A program made the translations under genes and the position numbers. The notes under the pieces were generated by a model, which did no database searches, was not told the DNA's origin, and saw only the letters and a list, made by a program, of their open reading frames with translations. Positions 9,444 to 18,222 of a stretch of DNA of 64,000 nucleotides are shown here, one piece after another; position 1 is the first letter of the stretch; the number at the start of each line of letters is the position of its first letter. The DNA is taken from the NCBI RefSeq assembly GCF_025506355.1, contig NZ_JANZYP010000003.1, positions 208,018 through 272,017 of the forward strand. The letters run 5' to 3'. The stretch is from Sphaerisporangium corydalis (GTDB lineage Bacteria > Actinomycetota > Actinomycetes > Streptosporangiales > Streptosporangiaceae).

Positions 9444-10501
9444 CCCAGGCACAGCGCCGCCACGACCCCGCCGTGAAGGGGTTCGCCAGCGACAACTACG
9501 CCGGCGTGCACCCCGAGGTGCTGGAGGCGCTGGCCCTGGCCAACGGCGGCCACCAGGTGGCCTACGGCGAGGACGTCTACACCGAGGCCCTCCAGGAGAT
9601 CTTCAAACGGCACTTCGGCCCGGCCGCCCAGGTGTGGCCGGTGTTCAACGGCACCGGCGCCAACGTCGTCGGCCTGCGCTCGATGACCGCCCCGTGGGAG
9701 GCGGTGGTGTGCGCCGAGACCGCGCACGTCAACACCGACGAGGGCGGGGCGCCCGAGCAGAGCGCCGGGCTGAAGCTGATGAGCGTCCCGACGCCCGACG
9801 GCAAGCTCACCCCCGAGCTGGTCGACCGGCAGGCGTGGGGCTTCGGCGACGAGCACCGCGCCCAGCCCCGGGTGGTCACGATCTCCCAGAGCACCGAGCT
9901 CGGCACGCTCTACACCCCCGGGGAGATCGCCGGGATCGCCGCCCACTGCCGTTCCCTCGGAATGCTGCTCCACCTCGACGGCTCGCGCCTGATCAACGCC
10001 GCCGCGGCGCTCGGCGTGCCGCTGCGCGCGCTGACCACCGACGCCGGCGTGGACGTGCTGTCCTTCGGTGGCACCAAGGGCGGGCTGATGTTCGGCGAGG
10101 CCATCGTCGTGCTCAACCCCGCGGCGGTCCGGGGCATGATCTACCTGCGCAAGAGCGCGATGCAGCTCGCCTCCAAGATGCGGTTCGTGTCCGCCCAGTT
10201 CGAGGCGCTGCTCGGCGGCGACCTGTGGCTGCGCAACGCGGGCAACGCCAACGCGATGGCCGCGCGCCTCGCCGCGGCCGTGCGCGACATCCCGGGGGTG
10301 ACCGTGACCAGGGCGGTCGAGGCCAACGCCGTCTTCGCCGTCATGCCCCCTGAGGTGGCCGACCGCGTGCGCAAGCGGTTCCGCTTCTACACCTGGGACC
10401 CCGCGATCGGCGAGGTCCGCTGGATGACGGCGTTCGACACCACCGAGGACGACGTGGACGACTTCGCCGCCGCGATCGCCGAGGAGATGACCCAGCCCTG
10501 A
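9440..10501 (+). CDS. Low-specificity threonine aldolase family PLP enzyme
   Basis: 353 residues, fold type I PLP enzyme of the beta-eliminating lyase/threonine aldolase family. The PLP lysine is in SFGGTKGGLM, the His that stacks on PLP is probably in CAETAHVN, and HLDGSRLINA carries the cofactor Asp and the substrate-binding Arg. It would cleave L-threonine-like beta-hydroxy amino acids to glycine and an aldehyde. I chose the GTG at 9440 because it overlaps the SDR stop (GTGA), repeating the previous junction; an in-frame ATG 15 bases upstream is possible. Last gene of the operon. Confidence 0.9.
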   Translation: MTQAQRRHDPAVKGFASDNYAGVHPEVLEALALANGGHQVAYGEDVYTEALQEIFKRHFGPAAQVWPVFNGTGANVVGLRSMTAPWEAVVCAETAHVNTDEGGAPEQSAGLKLMSVPTPDGKLTPELVDRQAWGFGDEHRAQPRVVTISQSTELGTLYTPGEIAGIAAHCRSLGMLLHLDGSRLINAAAALGVPLRALTTDAGVDVLSFGGTKGGLMFGEAIVVLNPAAVRGMIYLRKSAMQLASKMRFVSAQFEALLGGDLWLRNAGNANAMAARLAAAVRDIPGVTVTRAVEANAVFAVMPPEVADRVRKRFRFYTWDPAIGEVRWMTAFDTTEDDVDDFAAAIAEEMTQP

Positions 10502-10537
10502 CCCCCCGCCCGCACGGTCACGAGGTCCGCCCGCCCG

Positions 10538-11182
10538 TCACTTGAGAATTGAGGGGTACGGCTGGGCGCCGCGCTGCTTCAGCAGGTCGGTCATGTAGCC
10601 GATCTCGCTGTTCTGGGTGTCCACGATGCTCTGCGCCATCCGGCGGACCTCGTCGCGGTTCGACAGCTTCAGCAGGCCCTGGGCCATCTGCACGCCCCCC
10701 TCGTGGTGGCGGATCATCAGCTGCAGGAACAGGATCTCAGAGTCCTTGCCCTTGGCGGCCTTGAGCCGCGCCAGCTCCTCCTTGGTCGCCATGCCCGGCA
10801 TCGTGCCGGGCACCCCGACGGCCGCCGGCGTCCCGCCGTGCTCGCCGCCGTGCCCGGCCATCCAGGCCATCGCGGGCCGGGTCCCCGACTGGTCGAGGCC
10901 CCACTGCTGGAGCCATCCCATGAAGACGCCGCGCTGGGCCGTCTGGGTGGTGATGATGTCGTACGCCAGGGCCCGGATCGGGGCGTCGGTGCTGCCGTCG
11001 CGCACGGCGAAGCCCATCTCGACGGCCTGGGCGTGGTGGACCGCCATGTCCCGGGCGAAGCCCGCCTCCGCCGACGCGTCCCCCGGCGGCGCCGAGCGTC
11101 CGAGGATCAGCAGCATGGCGACGGCGGTGACCACGCACGAGATCAGCGCGACGAGGACCAGACGAGTTCGTGAAGTGCTCAT
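10538..11182 (-). CDS. DUF305 membrane-anchored protein
   Basis: 214 residues: one N-terminal TM/signal segment (LVLVALISCVVTAVAMLLIL) and an exported DUF305 domain, a ferritin-like four-helix fold. Both signature halves are visible: FARDMAVHHAQAVEM and LMIRHHEGGVQMAQ. The paired His and Met residues are those proposed to bind copper in this family. It is divergent from the DUF3105 gene, its usual partner in actinomycetes, and convergent with the threonine aldolase gene. Confidence 0.9.
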   Translation of the reverse strand: MSTSRTRLVLVALISCVVTAVAMLLILGRSAPPGDASAEAGFARDMAVHHAQAVEMGFAVRDGSTDAPIRALAYDIITTQTAQRGVFMGWLQQWGLDQSGTRPAMAWMAGHGGEHGGTPAAVGVPGTMPGMATKEELARLKAAKGKDSEILFLQLMIRHHEGGVQMAQGLLKLSNRDEVRRMAQSIVDTQNSEIGYMTDLLKQRGAQPYPSILK

Positions 11183-11302
11183 TGCCAGCCAGAGTAATGA
11201 ATGTCAGGTGGGATGAACGCAAACGTTATTACCTACCCACTATCCTCCACATAAGTATCGGCCGCTCGACATGCAAGGTCATGACCAGCCGTTGGAGGAC
11301 TG

Positions 11303-12049
11303 ATGGCCAAGGAGAGGACGCAGGCCCGGCGAGAGCAACTCGCCCAGCTGCGTGCCGCGCAGAAGCGCAAAGAGCGGCGCACCGCAATGCTCATGTGGGG
11401 AGCGGGAGCCTTCGTCATCGTCCTGCTGGTCGGCCTTGTCGGGTTCTACGTGATCCAGGACCGGGCCAAGAGCTCGCTCGACGGGGTCGCGACCTTCGCC
11501 TACAAGGGGTCCCAGCACACCCCGATCAAGGTCAACTACAAGGAGTCCCCGCCGGTCGGCGGCGAGCACAACCCGTCATGGCAGCAGTGCGGGGTCTACG
11601 ACCAGCCGATCAACAGCGAGAACGGCGTGCACTCCATGGAGCACGGCTCGGTGTGGATCACCTACCGGCCCGACCTCGCCAAGGCCGACGTCGACAAGCT
11701 CAAGGCGCTCGTCACCTCCGACTACCTGCTGCTCAGCCCGTACCCCGGCCTCAAGGCCCCGGTCGTGGTGAGCTCCTGGAACCACCAGCTCGCGCTCACG
11801 GGCGCTAGCGACCCCCGCCTGGCGAGCTACATCACCAAGTACAAGCAGAACCCGAGCACCACCCCCGAGTACGGCGCCACCTGCACCGGCGAGGGCAGCA
11901 CGGACCAGGTCGCGGCCGACAACCCGCTCCCGACGACCACGCCCAGTGCGGCGCCGAGCACCTCGGGAACCCCCGCCCCCAGCGCGGAGCCGAGCACTTC
12001 GGGGAGCCCCGCACCCAGCGCGGAGCCGACCGTCACCCCCAGCTCCTGA
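11303..12049 (+). CDS. DUF3105 membrane protein
   Basis: 248 residues: a charged N-terminus ([20 protein letters not shown]), a TM helix (~33-53), the extracytoplasmic DUF3105 domain with [19 protein letters not shown] and the [12 protein letters not shown] segment, then a Thr/Ser/Pro/Ala tail. Conserved His, Trp and Cys residues in the domain suggest metal or redox binding, but no function is established. A clear ribosome site (GGAGGA) precedes the ATG by about 3-4 bases. The tail contains two perfect-length 12-residue repeats. It is divergent from the DUF305 gene. Confidence 0.88.
   Translation: MAKERTQARREQLAQLRAAQKRKERRTAMLMWGAGAFVIVLLVGLVGFYVIQDRAKSSLDGVATFAYKGSQHTPIKVNYKESPPVGGEHNPSWQQCGVYDQPINSENGVHSMEHGSVWITYRPDLAKADVDKLKALVTSDYLLLSPYPGLKAPVVVSSWNHQLALTGASDPRLASYITKYKQNPSTTPEYGATCTGEGSTDQVAADNPLPTTTPSAAPSTSGTPAPSAEPSTSGSPAPSAEPTVTPSS
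11954..12025 (+). repeat. 36-bp tandem repeat (x2) in the DUF3105 tail
   Basis: Two adjacent 36-bp units (11954-11989 and 11990-12025) differ at only a few positions. Each encodes P-S-T-S-G-x-P-A-P-S-A-E. The unit length of 12 codons equals that of the repeats in the CopD and CydB genes of this window. Confidence 0.85.
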
Positions 12050-12056
12050 GCGAGCG

Positions 12057-12082
12057 CCCCGCGCCCCCCACGGGGCGCGGGG
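12057..12082. terminator. Bidirectional GC hairpin between convergent genes
   Basis: An 11-bp perfect stem (CCCCGCGCCCC and GGGGCGCGGGG) with a 4-base loop lies between the DUF3105 stop and the alanine dehydrogenase stop. There is no T-tract, as is usual in actinomycetes. Confidence 0.7.
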
Positions 12083-12094
12083 TCACCCCGGGGT

Positions 12095-13210
12095 TCACCT
12101 GAGGACCTCCTCCGGGTCGGTGGCCTCGATGCCGTGGGCCTCGCCGACCGGGCGGCTGGTGAGGGCGCCGGCGTGGGTGTTCAGGCCCCGCGCCAGCGCC
12201 GGGTCCTCCCGCAGCGCCTCCCGCCACCCCTTGTCCGCGATGGCCAGCGCGTACGGCACGGTCACGTTGGTCAGCGCGTACGTCGAGGTGCGCGGCACCG
12301 CCCCGGGCATGTTGGCCACGCAGTAGAACACCGACTTGTGCACCAGGTACGTCGGGTGGGCGTGGGTGGTCGGCCGCGAGTCCTCGAACGCGCCGCCCTG
12401 GTCGATGGAGATGTCCACCAGCACCGACCCCTCGCGCATCCGCGCGACCAGCCCGTTGGAGATCAGCTTGGGCGCCCGGGCGCCGGGGATCAGCACGGCG
12501 CCGATCACCAGGTCGGCCTCCAGGACCACGCGCTCGATCTCGTAGGCGGTGGAGGCGATCGTCTGGAGATGCCCCCGGTAGATCGTGTCGGCGTGGCGCA
12601 GCCGGTCGATGTCGCGGTCCAGGAGCACGACCTCGGCCTGCATGCCGAGCGCGATGGTGGCGGCGTTCATGCCGGTCACCCCGGCGCCCAGCACCACGAC
12701 CCTGGCGGGATGCACCCCGGGCACCCCGCCCATCAGCACCCCTCTGCCGCCGCCCTGCCGCATCAGGTGGTACGCGCCCACCTGCGGCGCGAGGCGCCCG
12801 GCCACCTCCGACATGGGCGCCAGCAGGGGCAGCGCCCCGTTCTCTGTCTGCACGGTCTCGTAGGCGATGCCGGTGACCCCGGTCTCGATCAGGGCCAGGG
12901 TGAGCTTGCGCGAGGCGGCCAGGTGCAGGTACGTGAACAGGACCTGACCCTGCCGCATGCGCGGGTACTCGGAGGGGATGGGCTCCTTGACCTTGAGCAC
13001 CAGATCGCCCTGGTCCCAGACCTCCTCGGCCGAGCCGAGCACGGTCGCGCCCGCGGCGCGGAACTCGTCGTCGGAGATGGACGACCCGGCACCCGCCCCG
13101 GTCTCGACGAACACGTGGTGGCCGTGGGCGGCCAGTTCGTTGGCTCCGGCGGGGGTGAGCGCCACGCGGTGCTCGTGGTCCTTCACCTCTCGGGGTACTC
13201 CGACCTTCAT
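12095..13210 (-). CDS. ald: Alanine dehydrogenase
   Basis: 371 residues, full length for the family. It starts [20 protein letters not shown], contains the substrate-domain lysine in VLKVKEP (~74) and the His in FTYLHLA (~96), the Rossmann motif [14 protein letters not shown] (~168-181), and the conserved DISIDQGG. It converts L-alanine to pyruvate and ammonia with NAD+, and is cytosolic. Family members link amino-acid breakdown and NADH balance under low oxygen. The gene stands alone, with a 240-bp upstream gap shared with the divergent excalibur gene. Confidence 0.96.
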   Translation of the reverse strand: MKVGVPREVKDHEHRVALTPAGANELAAHGHHVFVETGAGAGSSISDDEFRAAGATVLGSAEEVWDQGDLVLKVKEPIPSEYPRMRQGQVLFTYLHLAASRKLTLALIETGVTGIAYETVQTENGALPLLAPMSEVAGRLAPQVGAYHLMRQGGGRGVLMGGVPGVHPARVVVLGAGVTGMNAATIALGMQAEVVLLDRDIDRLRHADTIYRGHLQTIASTAYEIERVVLEADLVIGAVLIPGARAPKLISNGLVARMREGSVLVDISIDQGGAFEDSRPTTHAHPTYLVHKSVFYCVANMPGAVPRTSTYALTNVTVPYALAIADKGWREALREDPALARGLNTHAGALTSRPVGEAHGIEATDPEEVLR

Positions 13211-13451
13211 GAGATCCTCCCTCGGCCCTCGGGCCCGCTGTCCTGCCGTACCGGACTGCCCCCGTCCGGCCCCGGCTCACCGCGATCGGGACGCCGTGCG
13301 TTCCCCCTGGAACCCCGGTCATGACGCCAGTCGGACGGGTTATCGCAGCTAAATGGCGAATTGTCAGGACATCTACAGCCTAGAACCCCCTCGTCGGAAC
13401 CCGTCCTGCGGTTAGCTCGATCACGCGAGCATCGGTAGGCTCGCCCGAGCG

Positions 13452-14627
13452 ATGTCAGTCACAGGGGTGAGGATGCGTAACCATCCGGCGGCCGACGATC
13501 ACAGCGATCGACCCGACGCGCCACCGGATCTTCCCGGCATGCCGGAGAGCGGCCCCGGCGAGCCGCCACCAGGGCCGGGGGAGCCGCCCGACCCCGGGGG
13601 GCCGCCCGCCGGCCCGGGCGGCCCTGGGGCCCCTGGAGGACCGCCCGGGCGTCCCGGCGGGCCGCCGCGCGCCGCACGCTCCACGACCATCGCCCTGATC
13701 GCCGGGCTCTTCGTCGTGATCGTCGTCACCGGCGTCCTCGGCACGATCGCCGTGCTGATGACCCGGGAGCCGGGCCTGCCGCTGGGCGCCAAGCCCCCCG
13801 CCCACCTCGCCACCCCCATCCACTTCGCCCCCGTCACCGGCGTGCGGCCCGCGCCCTGCCCGGGCGCCGAGGCCGTGCTCGACGACGCCGGCACGACCTG
13901 CTACCAGGTGGCCCCAGGGGTCACCGTCACCTCGGTGGTGAAGGTCGAGACCGTCGCCGACAAGGACGGCACCTACGCGGTGCGGGTCGTGCTGGCCCCC
14001 GAGAGCCGCCGCAGGCTCGCCGACCTGACCAGGGACGCGCTCAACCAGTTGCTCGCCGTCGTGGTGGACGACAAGGTCGTCACCGCCCCCCGGGTCGCCC
14101 AGGCGATCACCGAGGACAGCCTGAGCATCGCCGGGCTGACCAAGGAGACGGCGGACGGGCTGATGAACCGCCTGCTGGGCACCGGCGGCGCGGTGACCGG
14201 CACCGGCACCCCGACCCCCGGGGTCACCGGCCCCTCACCCTCGGCGCCCCAGACCGGTCAGCCCGTCACCCCGCCCACCACGCCTGCCACCCCCATCTCG
14301 CCCGCCGCCACGGGCGCCTCGCCCGGGGCGCCCAGCGGGTCGGCGTCCCAGCCCGGTTCGGTGCCGCTGGTCCCCTCCGGGGCCACGCACACCCCCGGCG
14401 CCGGAGGGCAGACCACGCCGGACGCCGGCGCCTCCGCCTCACCGCGCACCCGCGCCACCGGCGTCTCCACCCGGTCCAAGCGCCCCCCGGACCCGCGCTT
14501 CGCGACCTGCCGGCAGGCCCACGCCGCCGGCTACGGCCCGTACACCAAGGGCGTCCACGAGGAGTACTCCTGGTACGTGGACGGTGACCACGACGGCGTC
14601 GCCTGCGAACGCGGCGACATCACCTGA
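13452..14627 (+). CDS. Membrane protein with SecDF-P1-like domain and C-terminal excalibur domain
   Basis: 391 residues: a cytosolic Gly/Pro tract (~20-75, with PGGPPAGPGGPG-type repeats), a TM helix (~79-103), an extracytoplasmic domain (~115-255) that resembles the SecD P1 head (YAVRVVLAPESRRRLADLT and the DDKVVTAPRV segment), a long Pro/Thr/Ser/Ala linker, and a C-terminal excalibur calcium-binding motif. The last shows FATCRQAHAAGYGPY and DGDHDGVACE, with two Cys and an Asp ladder. It probably acts at the cell wall. Alternative starts at 13467 (GTG) and 13473 (ATG) are possible. Confidence 0.8.
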   Translation: MSVTGVRMRNHPAADDHSDRPDAPPDLPGMPESGPGEPPPGPGEPPDPGGPPAGPGGPGAPGGPPGRPGGPPRAARSTTIALIAGLFVVIVVTGVLGTIAVLMTREPGLPLGAKPPAHLATPIHFAPVTGVRPAPCPGAEAVLDDAGTTCYQVAPGVTVTSVVKVETVADKDGTYAVRVVLAPESRRRLADLTRDALNQLLAVVVDDKVVTAPRVAQAITEDSLSIAGLTKETADGLMNRLLGTGGAVTGTGTPTPGVTGPSPSAPQTGQPVTPPTTPATPISPAATGASPGAPSGSASQPGSVPLVPSGATHTPGAGGQTTPDAGASASPRTRATGVSTRSKRPPDPRFATCRQAHAAGYGPYTKGVHEEYSWYVDGDHDGVACERGDIT

Positions 14628-14660
14628 CCCGCGGCACCACCCGGATCGTCGGCCCACCCG

Positions 14661-14780
14661 GTGGCCCCGCCCGCCAGGACGTACCACCATGGTCACGCCC
14701 GCCGGGCGCCCAACCGTGGTCACGCCCGCCAGGACGCCCCATCGTGATCGCGCCCGCCGGGACGCTCCACCGTGGTCACC
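14661..14780. repeat. 28-bp degenerate tandem array in a convergent intergenic gap
   Basis: About 4.5 head-to-tail units start at 14661, 14689, 14716, 14744 and 14772, with the core GTGGTCACGCCCGCCAGGAC. They fill the gap between the convergent excalibur gene and pucD. There are no unique spacers, so this is a minisatellite, not a CRISPR. Confidence 0.8.
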
Positions 14781-14791
14781 CGCCAGCGGCC

Positions 14792-17038
14792 CTACTCGGT
14801 GAGGGCGATGTCGTGCGGGCGGATAGGGATCCGGGGCAGGGCCAGGCCGGTCGCGGCCCGGACGGCGGCGGCGATGGCCGGCGTGGACGACAGCGTCGGC
14901 GGCTCGCCCGCCCCCCGCAGCCCGTACGGCGCGTCGGGGTCGGGGTTCTCCAGGATCGACAGCCGCATCGGCGGCATGTCGAGGATCGTCGGGATCAGGT
15001 AGTCGGTGAACGACGGGTTCAGCACCTTGCCGTCCCGCATCTGGATCTCCTCCATCAGCGCCAGCCCGAGCCCCTGCGCCGACCCGCCGTGGATCTGCCC
15101 TTCGAGCGCCAGCGGGTTGATGATCCTCCCGACGTCCTGGACGGCGGCCAGCTCGACGACCTTGACCAGCCCGAGGTCCAGGTCCACGTCCACCACGGCG
15201 CGGTGGACGCACAGCGCGAGCTGGGTGTGCGAGTCGCCCTGCCCGGTCACCGGGTCCATGGGGTAGGTCGGCCGGTGGCGGTACTCGCGGGTCTCCTCGA
15301 CCGGCCCGAACGCCTCCAGCAGTTCCTCCAGGGTGAGGCCGGGGTTGCCGGCCCGCAGCTTGTCCAGGCGGTCGCGCACCGCCTCGCTCGCGGTCTTCAC
15401 CGCGCCGCCGGTGACGTAGGACTGCCGGGAGGCCGAGCTGGAGCCGGCCGACCCGACCGAGGTGTCGGCCGGTTCGATCGTCACCCGGTCGACGCCCAGC
15501 TCGGTGCGGGCGATCTGCCCCTGCACCATGAGCAGGCCCTGGCCGACCTCGGCGGCGGCGGTGTGCACGCGGACGTGCGCCTCCCCGCCGAGCAGCTCGA
15601 TGGTGACCTTGGCCGTGGAGTAGTCGTCGAACCCCTCGGAGAAGCAGATGTTCTTGATGCCCACCCCGTATCCGACGCCGCGCCGCACCCCCTCGCCGTG
15701 CGTCGTCTGGGCCACCCCGCCGGGCATCGACCGCAGGTCGGCCGAGGGCGTGGCGTCCGGCAGGGGCATGGCGGCCAGCTCGCGCAGCATGCCGGCCAGC
15801 GGCGCCGGCGACTCGATCACCTGGCCGGTCGCCAGCCGCGACCCCTGGGAGACGGCGTTGCGCACCCGGATCTCCACCGGGTCCAGCCCGCACGCCTCGG
15901 CCAGCTTGTCCATCTGCGACTCGTAGGCGTAGCAGGCCTGCACGGCGCCGAAGCCGCGCATCGCCCCGCAGGGCGGGTTGTTGGTGTACGCCCCGTAGGC
16001 GTCGATCGCGATGTCGGCCACCTCGTACGGGCCGACGCCGAGGGAGGCCGCGTTGCCGACGACGGCGAGCGAGGAGGAGCAGTACGCGCCGCCGTCGAGC
16101 ACGATCTCGGCCCGGACGTACACGAGCCGGCCCTCGCGGGTGGCGCCGTGCTCGTACCGCATGCGGGCGGGGTGCCGGTGGACGTGCCCGAAGAACGACT
16201 CCTCCCGGCCGTAGACCATCTTGACCGGCCGGCCGGTGCGCAGGGCCAGCATGCTGGCGTGGATCTGCATCGACAGGTCCTCGCGGGCGCCGAACGCGCC
16301 GCCGACCCCGGCCAGCGTCAGCCGCACCTTCTCCTTGGGCAGGCCGAGGCAGGGGGCGATCTGGTCCTGGTCGACGTGCAGCCACTGCGTGGCGATGAAC
16401 AGGTCGATCCCGCCGTCCTCCGCGGGCACCGCCAGACCCGACTCGGGGCCGAGGAACGCCTGGTCCTGCATGCCGACCTCGTACTCGCCGGTCACGACCA
16501 CCTCGGCCGTCGCGGCCCCGGGCGCGTTCCCGGCGCGGACCGGCTGGTGGCGCACCAGGTTGCCGCCCGGCTGCACCTTCGGGCACTCAGGGTCGAACAG
16601 GGCGCGGCGCGCGTCGGTGACGGCCTCGCGCGGCTCGTAGGCGACCACGATGGCCGCCGCCCCGCGCCGGGCGGTCTCCGGATGGTCGGCGGCCACGATC
16701 GCGACCGCCTCGCCCTGGTAGCGGACCTGGTCGATGGCCAGCACCGGCTGGTCCTTGTGCTCCAGCCCGTAGAACCGCGCCCCGGGGACGTCCTCGTGGG
16801 TGAGCACCGCCCGCACGCCGGGGATCGCCAGCGCGGGGCCGATGTCGATCGAGCGGATCCACGCCGACGGGTGCGGGCTGCGCAGGGTGGCGCCCCACAG
16901 CATGCCCGAGAGGTACAGGTCGGAGGAGTAGGCGAACTCGCCGGTCACCTTCAGGGTGCCGTCCGGCCGGGTCACGCCGGCCCCGACGCCCTGGTCGGTG
17001 CGCTGGTCCCGGGTCTGCCCGCTCGCGGTTTGGGTCAC
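14792..17038 (-). CDS. pucD: Xanthine dehydrogenase, molybdenum-binding subunit
   Basis: 748 residues of the aldehyde oxidase/xanthine dehydrogenase large-subunit family. Visible marks: the N-terminal hammerhead domain (VTGEFAYSSDLYLSGMLWG), the molybdopterin site GVGGAFGAREDLSMQ, the conserved Arg region CGAMRGFGAVQA, the glutamine AAEVGQG, and the catalytic Glu in GLRGAGEPP near the C-terminus. It would hydroxylate hypoxanthine and xanthine to urate. The FAD and 2Fe-2S subunits that family members need (PucC and PucE) are not adjacent here. The neighbouring gene is a PucR-type regulator, consistent with purine breakdown. Confidence 0.92.
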   Translation of the reverse strand: MTQTASGQTRDQRTDQGVGAGVTRPDGTLKVTGEFAYSSDLYLSGMLWGATLRSPHPSAWIRSIDIGPALAIPGVRAVLTHEDVPGARFYGLEHKDQPVLAIDQVRYQGEAVAIVAADHPETARRGAAAIVVAYEPREAVTDARRALFDPECPKVQPGGNLVRHQPVRAGNAPGAATAEVVVTGEYEVGMQDQAFLGPESGLAVPAEDGGIDLFIATQWLHVDQDQIAPCLGLPKEKVRLTLAGVGGAFGAREDLSMQIHASMLALRTGRPVKMVYGREESFFGHVHRHPARMRYEHGATREGRLVYVRAEIVLDGGAYCSSSLAVVGNAASLGVGPYEVADIAIDAYGAYTNNPPCGAMRGFGAVQACYAYESQMDKLAEACGLDPVEIRVRNAVSQGSRLATGQVIESPAPLAGMLRELAAMPLPDATPSADLRSMPGGVAQTTHGEGVRRGVGYGVGIKNICFSEGFDDYSTAKVTIELLGGEAHVRVHTAAAEVGQGLLMVQGQIARTELGVDRVTIEPADTSVGSAGSSSASRQSYVTGGAVKTASEAVRDRLDKLRAGNPGLTLEELLEAFGPVEETREYRHRPTYPMDPVTGQGDSHTQLALCVHRAVVDVDLDLGLVKVVELAAVQDVGRIINPLALEGQIHGGSAQGLGLALMEEIQMRDGKVLNPSFTDYLIPTILDMPPMRLSILENPDPDAPYGLRGAGEPPTLSSTPAIAAAVRAATGLALPRIPIRPHDIALTE

Positions 17039-17224
17039 ACGGGCAGTACATCAGCCCAGTTCACCGACGCCAATAGGCGCCCTGCCGAAGGGCGGGCCCG
17101 GGCGCGGCGGCCGATTGGAGGTTCGTCCAAAGGACCGGCGTTAGCCTTGGGCTGTGCGGATACGTGACCCGCCGAGGTCGCCGCGCGGCTACGCACCTGC
17201 GGGATCGGCGCGTCGGAGCCGTAC

Positions 17225-18013
17225 GTGGTCGTGACCGCCACCGTCACCCGGGAGGGCGCGACCGAAGGGCCCGATCCCGCCGTGCTCGGCGGGCAGGTGG
17301 TCGAGGAGATTCTGGGCCGCAGGGTGCTCGCCGCGGCGGGCGCGGACGGGGCGGTCGCCCTCGTTCCGCTGATCATGATGGGCGAGCCGGAAACCGGAGC
17401 CGGAAACGAGGTTACAAAGGGGCCGGAAAGCGGCACGGAACCCGCGCCGGTAGGGGAAAGCGCCTGGACCGGGCTGCGCGTGCGGAGTAGCGTGCAGGTG
17501 CAGACGCGATCGCAAGTGCAGCGTAGTGTGCAGGGGGTTCTGGACGTGCTGGGGGGCGGGGTGGCGATTCTTCGGGCGGCTCTGCCCAAAACCAGGGTCG
17601 CCGTCGGCGTGAGCGCCGCTCTGACCGGTCCCGGAGCCATCCGCGGTGGCGCCGAGGAGGCGTCCCACGCGCTGCGCATGGCCGAGGCCCGCGGCGGAGG
17701 AGTGGTGACCAGCGACGAGATCTACACGCACGATCTCCTGCTGGCCACCGTACCCGGCGACGTTCGCCGGTCCTTCGCGGATCGGATCCTTGCCCCGCTG
17801 TTCAGTTACGACCGCGACCACCAGTCGGAGCTGGTCCGCACACTCGGGACCTTCCTCGACTGCGCCGGGTCATGGAATGCCTGCGCGGAGCGTCTGCACG
17901 TGCACGTGAACACAGTTCGCTACCGCATCCGCCGGGTGGAGGGGTTGACCGGACGGGACCTGTCCTCAATGGCGGACAGGGTCGATCTCTTCCTTGCTCT
18001 GCGTGCCAGTTGA
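17225..18013 (+). CDS. PucR-family regulator lacking its N-terminal half
   Basis: 262 codons from the first GTG. The C-terminal ~60 residues are a PucR/CdaR HTH: LVRTLGTFLDCAGSWNACAE, then LHVHVNTVRYRIRRVE. The segment before it resembles the degenerate GGDEF-like sensor domain of this family (VAVGVSAALTGPGAIRGGAEEA). Typical PucR proteins are ~500 residues with a purine-catabolism domain first; that part is missing. Homology-like sequence (AEVAARLRTCGIGASEPYVVV) extends upstream of the GTG as far as an in-frame TGA at 17165. The gene may therefore be 5'-truncated or frameshifted. It could still bind DNA. Lies divergent from pucD. Confidence 0.65.
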   Translation: MVVTATVTREGATEGPDPAVLGGQVVEEILGRRVLAAAGADGAVALVPLIMMGEPETGAGNEVTKGPESGTEPAPVGESAWTGLRVRSSVQVQTRSQVQRSVQGVLDVLGGGVAILRAALPKTRVAVGVSAALTGPGAIRGGAEEASHALRMAEARGGGVVTSDEIYTHDLLLATVPGDVRRSFADRILAPLFSYDRDHQSELVRTLGTFLDCAGSWNACAERLHVHVNTVRYRIRRVEGLTGRDLSSMADRVDLFLALRAS

Positions 18014-18021
18014 GTTACAAA

Positions 18022-18156
18022 TCAGCAGCAGCCGATGTCGTTTAGGGCTGTGGAGGGAGACGCGGCGGCGTCTGCGGCCATAACATTGCTCCCGACGCCC
18101 GAAATGGCTACTAAGAGGATAGCTAGGGCAGTCGAGGCGAGGCGGAGGCGTCGCAT
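18022..18156 (-). CDS. 44-residue secreted peptide, candidate signal for the divergent TPR regulator
   Basis: A short ORF of 44 codons. It begins MRRLRLASTALAILLVAISG, a textbook signal peptide (basic n-region, ~14-residue hydrophobic core), continues through an Ala-rich stretch with possible cleavage after A27, A28 or A32, and ends L-N-D-I-G-C-C. A ribosome site GGGAG lies 6 bases before the ATG. A promoter TTGACT-17 bp-GAAGAT (minus strand, 18222-18194) overlaps the start of the divergent regulator. Only 54 bp separate the two starts. I infer an exported pheromone-type peptide of the RRNPP kind. It could also be a small lipoprotein-like or antimicrobial peptide. No homologue is known to me. 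Confidence 0.65.
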   Translation of the reverse strand: MRRLRLASTALAILLVAISGVGSNVMAADAAASPSTALNDIGCC

Positions 18157-18193
18157 GGCTAACTCCCGTCGGTGACTGTCTGTGGGGGCTTAC

Positions 18194-18222
18194 ATCTTCA
18201 AGGGGTGCCAGTGACCAGTCAA
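18194..18222 (-). promoter_or_regulatory. Putative promoter of the 44-residue peptide gene
   Basis: On the minus strand, TTGACT and GAAGAT are separated by 17 bp. The -35 box lies inside the first codons of the divergent XRE-TPR gene and the -10 box covers its ribosome site, so regulator binding or transcription here could affect both genes. Confidence 0.45.

Noticed and set aside
14661..14780. Possible CRISPR array (28-bp repeat)
   Set aside because: Units are directly adjacent and degenerate with no unique spacers, and no cas genes are present.
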